From contig JBGASW010000002.1 of NCBI GenBank assembly GCA_044229475.1, forward strand, positions 186,001 to 250,000: a DNA stretch of 64,000 nt, in the 5' to 3' direction. The notes under the pieces were generated by a model, which saw only the letters and a list, made by a program, of their open reading frames with translations, was not told the DNA's origin and searched no databases. Shown here one piece after another: positions 59,957 through 64,000 of this stretch. Source of the DNA: Fen-183 sp035430045. Its GTDB lineage: Bacteria > Acidobacteriota > Thermoanaerobaculia > UBA5066. Made by a program: the position numbers and the translations under genes. Position 1 is the first letter of the stretch; every line of letters begins with the position of its first letter.

Positions 59957-60349
59957 ATGCCGAAGATCTCCCCGCGGGAGTCCGTCCGCGAGCATCCGCT
60001 CTACCGCTCCGCGATGGCGGCGCAGCACGCCGCCTACCAGCTCATGCGCGACGTGCCCGCGTCCGCGAAAGCCGACGCGACACGCCTTCACGCCGCGCTC
60101 GTCCACGCGACGACGTGGGCGACGGCGCTCCTCGACGACGACGTCGCCGAGAAGGACCGGACGGCCGCACGCAAGGGGTTCGAGGCGTCCGTCGCGAGCG
60201 CAAGCGAGATGCTCGGCCCCCTCGCGCCGCTCGCGGACGACGCGGGGATCGTGGACACGCTCGAGAAGAGAATGGAAGAGCTTAGAAAGGTGCAGATCGA
60301 GGCAAAGTCAGAACCCGCGGCCGCGCCGCAGGCCGAGCCGGCGGCTTGA
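59957..60349 (+). CDS. Small helical protein of unknown function
   Basis: 130 aa, ATG 59957. Family not recognised. Sequence is nearly all helical: MAAQHAAYQLMRDVPASAK, ALVHATTWATALLDDDVAEKD, FEASVASASEMLG and DTLEKRMEELRKVQIEA, with an Ala/Pro tail. No signal or membrane segment. It stands between two repeat pairs, and its 3' part contains the left arm of pair 4, where AGA and CTT codons rare in this genome appear. Confidence 0.65.
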   Translation: MPKISPRESVREHPLYRSAMAAQHAAYQLMRDVPASAKADATRLHAALVHATTWATALLDDDVAEKDRTAARKGFEASVASASEMLGPLAPLADDAGIVDTLEKRMEELRKVQIEAKSEPAAAPQAEPAA

Positions 60350-60385
60350 ACGTCGCCAGCCCTCTTCACCTTCTAAGGAGATCCC
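60262..60385. repeat. Inverted AT-rich motif pair 4 (gene end and intergenic)
   Basis: Left arm 60262-60293 (GAGCTTAGAAAGG core, in coding sequence) and inverted right arm 60361-60385 (CTTCACCTTCTAAGGAGATC core, in the short gap before the facing gene), 67 bp apart. Confidence 0.5.
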
Positions 60386-60388
60386 CGG

Positions 60389-60727
60389 TCATTCTTCCTT
60401 TTTCGTCCCGAGGACCACGAGGACGATCAGGAGCAGGAGGACGATGAGGCCGATGACGATCGTCGTCGTGCGCGAGGAGCCGGCCGGCGGCTCGGGCGCG
60501 GGCGCCGCGGCCTTGGCCGGAGCGGCGGACGCGGTCGTCACGGGCGCGGCGGACGCGGTGGTGGCCGGCGCGGGCGCTCCCGTTGCGGGAGCGGCGGCGG
60601 CCGTCGCGGGTGCGGCGGACGTCGCGGGGGCCGGAGCGGCGGGGCTCGCCGTCGTCTGGGCGAAGCCGGCGGATGCGGCGAGAAGGACGATCGCGAGGAC
60701 TGCGGTGAGCGTGGGGCGGCGTTTCAT
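60389..60727 (-). CDS. Small Ala/Pro-rich membrane protein with signal peptide
   Basis: 112 aa from ATG 60727. Signal-like N-terminus (about 5-23, SAGFAQ), a low-complexity Ala/Pro/Thr middle (24-80, with TTASAAP repeats) and a C-terminal membrane segment (about 88-108) of Ile/Leu/Val ending TKKEE. The layout resembles the membrane FHA protein at 845 without the FHA part. Function unknown. A good promoter lies just upstream, with the -10 9 bp before the ATG, consistent with a leaderless or very short leader. Confidence 0.6.
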   Translation of the reverse strand: MKRRPTLTAVLAIVLLAASAGFAQTTASPAAPAPATSAAPATAAAAPATGAPAPATTASAAPVTTASAAPAKAAAPAPEPPAGSSRTTTIVIGLIVLLLLIVLVVLGTKKEE

Positions 60728-60735
60728 AGCCGGCA

Positions 60736-60764
60736 AAACTATCGGTCGCGCCCCGGGGCGTCAA
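60736..60764 (-). promoter_or_regulatory. Sigma-70-like promoter for small membrane protein
   Basis: TTGACG (60759-60764) and TAGTTT (60736-60741) on the minus strand, 17 bp apart; the -10 ends 8 nt before the ATG. This is the best -35/-10 match seen in the window. Confidence 0.5.
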
Positions 60765-60781
60765 GCGGCGGGGTCCGCGTC

Positions 60782-62314
60782 GTGAAGGCGGCCCGCGATC
60801 TCCTGCGCCTCGACGCGGCGGTCTTTCTTTCGGGCGCCGCCCTCATGGCCCTCGAGATCGTCGGGAGCCGCGTCCTCGCCCCGGTCTTCGGGACGTCGCT
60901 CTTCGTGTGGGGCGCGCTCATCACGACCTTCCTCGCGGCCCTCGCCGCGGGCTACGCCCTCGGCGGCCGGCTCGCGGACCGCCGGCCCGAGCCGGAGCTG
61001 CTCTCGGCCGTGCTCCTCGCGGCGGGCGCGCTCGTGATCATCCTCTTCGCCGCCCCCGACGCCGTTCTCGCGGCCGCCAGCGGGGCGCCGGTGCCGGACC
61101 GGTTCCGTGCGCTCCTCGCGGCCGCCGTGCTCTTTGCTCCTCCGAGCATCCTCATGGGCGCCGTCACGCCGTTCGCCGTGCGGCTCGCCGCGAAGGACCT
61201 CGCGCTCGTCGGGTCGGCCGCGGGCCGGCTCTCGGCCGTGTCGACCGTCGGCTCGATCCTCGGCGCGTTCGCGGCGGCGTTCTTCCTGATCCCGACCTTT
61301 CCCACCCGCCCGATCCTCTTCGGAATCGGGGCCGCTCTGCTCGTGTCGGCGCTGCTCGTCCCCGCCGGGCGGCTCCTGCGCCGCGCGGCGTGGGCCGGTT
61401 TCCTCGGAGCCGCCGGCGCGCTCGTGTTTCTCGTCGGGACCGGCCTCGCGAAGGCGCCCGGGCCGGCCGGCACGCTCCTCCTCGAAAAGGAGACGGCCTA
61501 CCACCGCATCCGCGTCGTGGACCAGGGGCTGCGCCGGGCCCTCTATTTCGACGCCCGGCTCCAGGGCTACGCCCCGGCGAGGCCCGGAATCACGCTCGGG
61601 CTCAACTACACGGACGGGCTCGTGCTCTCGCTCGCGTTCGCGCCGAAGGCCCGGCGGGTCGTCGTCATCGGACTCGGGGCCGGCATGATTCCGACTCTTC
61701 TGGCCGCGCGCGCGCCCGAGATCGCGACGACGTCGATCGAGATCGACCCCGAGGTCGTCGCGGTCGCGCGAAAGTATTTCGCGTTCGCGCCGGACGCGAA
61801 CGACCGCGTGATCGTCGGCGACGGCCGCCGCGAAATGGACCGCCAGGTGGACGGCGCGGACGTGATCCTCGTGGACGCCTATTTTTCCGACAGCCTGCCG
61901 TTCCATCTCGTCACGAAGGAGTTCGACGAGCTCTGCGCGCGGAAGCTGGGCCCGGACGGGGTCGTCGCCGTGAACTTCGGGGGCGAGCTGACGGGATCCA
62001 GCAACCAGCTCTTCTGGGCCGCGCTCAGGACGCTTTCGGAAGTCTTTCCGCGCGTCTACGTGTTCTGCGCCGAGCTGAAGGCCGGCACGGTTCCGTTCAA
62101 GTCGACCGCGATCGTGATCGCGACGCGCTCGCCCCGGCGGCTGGACCCGGGGTCGATCGCGGACCGCGCCCGTGAGGTCGCCGAGCGGCTCGGGAGGCCC
62201 GCCGTCCTCGAGTTCGCGGGGCGCCTCTACGAGGGCGAGGTGAAGACCGCCGGCGTGCCGGTCCTGACGGACGCGTACAGCCCGACGGACGCCCTCCAGC
62301 ACCTCGCGCGATGA
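60782..62314 (+). CDS. Membrane-fused spermidine-synthase-like protein
   Basis: 510 aa from GTG 60782. N-terminal part has six or seven membrane segments (about 10-235), starting FLSGAALMALEIVGSRVLAP, the standard opening of fused spermidine-synthase membrane proteins. The C-terminal domain (about 245-510) has VVVIGLGAGMIPTLL and SIEIDPEVVAVARKYF as the SAM-like site, then VIVGDGR and ILVDAYFSDSLPFHLVTKEF. The aminopropyltransferase role is not proven. Its stop overlaps the next gene (ATGA). Confidence 0.85.
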   Translation: MKAARDLLRLDAAVFLSGAALMALEIVGSRVLAPVFGTSLFVWGALITTFLAALAAGYALGGRLADRRPEPELLSAVLLAAGALVIILFAAPDAVLAAASGAPVPDRFRALLAAAVLFAPPSILMGAVTPFAVRLAAKDLALVGSAAGRLSAVSTVGSILGAFAAAFFLIPTFPTRPILFGIGAALLVSALLVPAGRLLRRAAWAGFLGAAGALVFLVGTGLAKAPGPAGTLLLEKETAYHRIRVVDQGLRRALYFDARLQGYAPARPGITLGLNYTDGLVLSLAFAPKARRVVVIGLGAGMIPTLLAARAPEIATTSIEIDPEVVAVARKYFAFAPDANDRVIVGDGRREMDRQVDGADVILVDAYFSDSLPFHLVTKEFDELCARKLGPDGVVAVNFGGELTGSSNQLFWAALRTLSEVFPRVYVFCAELKAGTVPFKSTAIVIATRSPRRLDPGSIADRAREVAERLGRPAVLEFAGRLYEGEVKTAGVPVLTDAYSPTDALQHLAR

Positions 62315-63261
62315 AGGTGCGCCCCGCCCTCGCCGCGCTCCTCGTGCTTCTCGGCCCGGCCTGCGCGAAGCCGACGCCCCCGTCGCTGCAGGCCCGGCTC
62401 GCGGCGCGGGCCGAGGCGTCGACGGCCGTGGAGGCCGACGCGCGGGCTCTCGCGGCGCTCGGCGCGCGGGTCACGGGCAGCGCGGCGTGCGCGAAGGGAG
62501 AGGATCTCGCGGCCGCGCGCCTTTCGGCGGCCGGCCTCTCGCCCGTCTTCGAGACGTACGAGCGCCCGGCGGGCGCCGCCGTCGACGCGCCGGCGCGCAA
62601 CGTCCTGGCGGACATTCCCGGAACGGACGGCGCGCGCGGGCTCGTCCTCCTCGCGGCCCATCTCGACGGCGTCGCGGTGGGGGAGGGGGCGGCGGACAAC
62701 GCCGTCAACGTGGCGGTGCTTCTCGAGGCGGCGCGCACGCTGAAGGCGCTCGCCCCCGCGCCGCGCCGGACGATCCGGTTCGCATTCTTCACCGGGGAGG
62801 AACAGAAGATGGCGGGCTCGTCGGCCTACGTGGCAGCCCACGCCGCCGAGCCGCACGCCCTCGCCGTGGTTTTCGATCTCGGTTCCGGCCGGACGAAGGG
62901 CTTCTACATGAACGGGCGCAAGGAAGATCTCCGCGCCCTCTTCCGGCGCGCGCTCGCCCCCGACGACCGCTGGCGGGCCGTCTTCGGCACGTACGAGATC
63001 TGGGCGGGCTGCGACGCCTTTCCCTTCGTGAAGGCCGGCGTCCCGGTCCTCACGGCGTACCAGATCGACCCGGGCTACGCGGCCCTCCACCACACGGCGG
63101 CGGACACGGCCGGCCGGCTCGACTTCGCGGCGGCTCGCGAGACGGCGGCGCTGGCGGCCGCCCTCGCGTGGGGCGTCGCGGACGACGCCGGGCCGGACCT
63201 CCCGCGGCACACGCCGGACGAGGTCCGGGAGCTCCTGGCGCGGCACCGGATCGCGCCTTAG
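62311..63261 (+). CDS. M28-family zinc peptidase, lipoprotein
   Basis: 316 aa, ATG 62311, overlapping the previous stop. Lipoprotein signal with LLGPAC lipobox (Cys about 18). M28 ligands: LAAHLDGV (His, Asp), GAADNAVNV (Asp), TGEEQKMAGS (Glu-Glu), VFDLGS (Asp) and LHHTAADT (His). Acts as an exported aminopeptidase or a related cyclase. The end overlaps the facing gene by 4 bp. Confidence 0.88.
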   Translation: MKVRPALAALLVLLGPACAKPTPPSLQARLAARAEASTAVEADARALAALGARVTGSAACAKGEDLAAARLSAAGLSPVFETYERPAGAAVDAPARNVLADIPGTDGARGLVLLAAHLDGVAVGEGAADNAVNVAVLLEAARTLKALAPAPRRTIRFAFFTGEEQKMAGSSAYVAAHAAEPHALAVVFDLGSGRTKGFYMNGRKEDLRALFRRALAPDDRWRAVFGTYEIWAGCDAFPFVKAGVPVLTAYQIDPGYAALHHTAADTAGRLDFAAARETAALAAALAWGVADDAGPDLPRHTPDEVRELLARHRIAP

Positions 63262-63620
63262 TGTGTCGTTTCGCCCGTCCGGCTGGCCCGAAGCTGCACG
63301 AGCTCGGCCTTCAGGCCCTCGAGGTCGCCGAGAAGACTCTCGAGGTCGGCGGCCGGGATGCCGCTCAGGGACGGCGACCTCAGGAGCGTCTGGACCTCGT
63401 CCAGCTTCGCCTCGGCCAGCGAGAGGGCCTCCCCGACGTCCTTGCCGGACAAGTCGAGGAAGGCCTCGCCGACGAGGGAAGGCACGGAAACGGCCGCTTT
63501 TCGAAGGCGCGTGCCGGCCTCCGTCCCCTTGGCCCCGGCCGCTTCCACGGCCGCGTAGACCGTGTGGGCGAGGGTCATCCCTCGCTTCCAGAGCGGGAGG
63601 TTCTTGTATTCGCCGGCCAT
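63258..63620 (-). CDS. Four-helix-bundle protein (PF05635-like)
   Basis: 120 aa from ATG 63620 with AAGGGG. EYKNLPLWKRGMTLAHTVYAAV and LRKAAVSVPSLVGEAFLD follow the four-helix-bundle/23S rRNA intervening-sequence protein pattern (L-x-V-W-x-x-A; R-A-A-x-S-I-P-x-N-I-x-E-G). Function in the family is unknown. Here it is free-standing rather than in an rRNA gene. Confidence 0.75.
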   Translation of the reverse strand: MAGEYKNLPLWKRGMTLAHTVYAAVEAAGAKGTEAGTRLRKAAVSVPSLVGEAFLDLSGKDVGEALSLAEAKLDEVQTLLRSPSLSGIPAADLESLLGDLEGLKAELVQLRASRTGETTH

Positions 63621-63796
63621 CACACCCCTTATACGCCCGGGGGCGTCCGGACGTTCCGGGATCCCCTCCTGGGGGCCGTCCAAGCACCCTCTGACTGATG
63701 GGTTTGCTTCATATGAGGCCTATTTACCCGGTGCTAGGCTGCCTCGCCGACGGCACCGCCGAAAAAAAACGAGAGGCGCCGGGGAAGGAACCATCC

Positions 63797-64000
63797 ATGC
63801 GACGCAAAGTGACCGTGATCGGGGCTGGAAACGTCGGAGCGACGTGCGCCCAGCGCTTGGTGGAGCAGAACATCGCCGACGTCGTGCTCGTGGACGTCAT
63901 CGAGGGCGTGCCGCAGGGCAAGGGCCTGGACATGTTCCAGTCCGGCGCCGTCGAAGGCTTCGACATGAAGATCGTCGGCACGAACGGCTACGAGGAGACC
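63797..64000 (+). CDS. mdh: Malate dehydrogenase, 5' part
   Basis: 68 codons in the window; cut by the right edge. ATG 63797 with GGGGAAGGAA. VTVIGAGNVGATCA is the NAD-binding glycine loop and VVLVDVIEGVPQGKGLDM ends in the LDH-like malate dehydrogenase pattern with the acidic residue that binds NAD ribose. Converts malate to oxaloacetate in the citric acid cycle. The upstream 176 bp include an A-run and no clear promoter. Confidence 0.93.
   Translation, partial: MRRKVTVIGAGNVGATCAQRLVEQNIADVVLVDVIEGVPQGKGLDMFQSGAVEGFDMKIVGTNGYEET

Noticed and set aside
63691..63732. Promoter for malate dehydrogenase
   Set aside because: CTGACT and TTGCTT were considered as -35, but no -10 fits at 16-18 bp.
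1..64000. CRISPR arrays, tRNA/rRNA genes, transposases or prophage integrase
   Set aside because: None seen; contractile-tail genes all belong to the T6SS, with no capsid, terminase or portal genes.

Overview
This is a GC-rich bacterial chromosome segment. By eye it is about two-thirds G+C, with many GTG starts and several apparently leaderless genes. It is dominated by one complete type VI secretion system (T6SS). The organism cannot be named from sequence alone. The mix of DUF2169, DUF4150 and TIGR02270 proteins, a ketosynthase-like T6SS gene, several FHA and kinase-like proteins and the housekeeping genes on the right would fit Acidobacteriota (Thermoanaerobaculia-like) or a myxobacterium. 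That is inference only.

Layout. 0-2.5 kb (minus): a phospho-signalling trio of pseudokinase, membrane FHA protein and PP2C phosphatase. 2.6-10.7 kb (mostly plus): a YkgJ-type cysteine-cluster protein, two paralogous proteins of unknown family, two NlpC/P60-like putative amidase effectors, a methyltransferase, a fused TssB-TssC sheath-like protein and a damaged papain-like gene. 10.6-24.2 kb (minus): the effector section. It holds unknown proteins (one with a Cys-His-Asp pattern), TIGR02270, DUF6484, an Imm11/AHH-nuclease pair behind a DUF4150 PAAR-like protein, a ketosynthase-like protein without its catalytic Cys, DUF2169, a first VgrG, a PAAR protein, an unknown protein, and a second VgrG carrying an M91-like zinc protease.

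24.3-33.6 kb (minus) is the baseplate/sheath operon tssA-B-C-E-F-G-clpV, with a strong hairpin between tssC and tssE. tagJ (33.7 kb, plus) faces away from tssA and ends in a bidirectional terminator against two hcp genes. 35.9-49.2 kb (minus) is the membrane-complex operon: FHA coiled-coil protein, zinc-ribbon kinase-like protein, FHA protein, tssJ, tssK, tssL, tssM, tagF, then hcp. All core genes (TssA, B, C, E, F, G, H, J, K, L, M, Hcp, VgrG, PAAR) are present and look intact, so the machine is probably functional. Phosphorylation (FHA, kinase-like, PP2C, TagF) probably controls firing.

49.3-64 kb is ordinary chromosome: Xaa-Pro dipeptidase, desaturase, YceI, PlsC, a BaiN-like flavoprotein, histidine phosphatase, SUI1, ArfB, a CARDB protein, a thioesterase, a HerA-like ATPase, a spermidine-synthase-like membrane protein, M28 peptidase, a four-helix-bundle protein and the start of malate dehydrogenase. 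Two features stand out here. Very short divergent intergenic regions look like leaderless bidirectional promoters. An AT-rich motif occurs as four inverted pairs between 54.7 and 60.4 kb, partly inside genes. No tRNA, rRNA, CRISPR array or insertion sequence was seen, and no gene-free stretch exceeds 300 bases.
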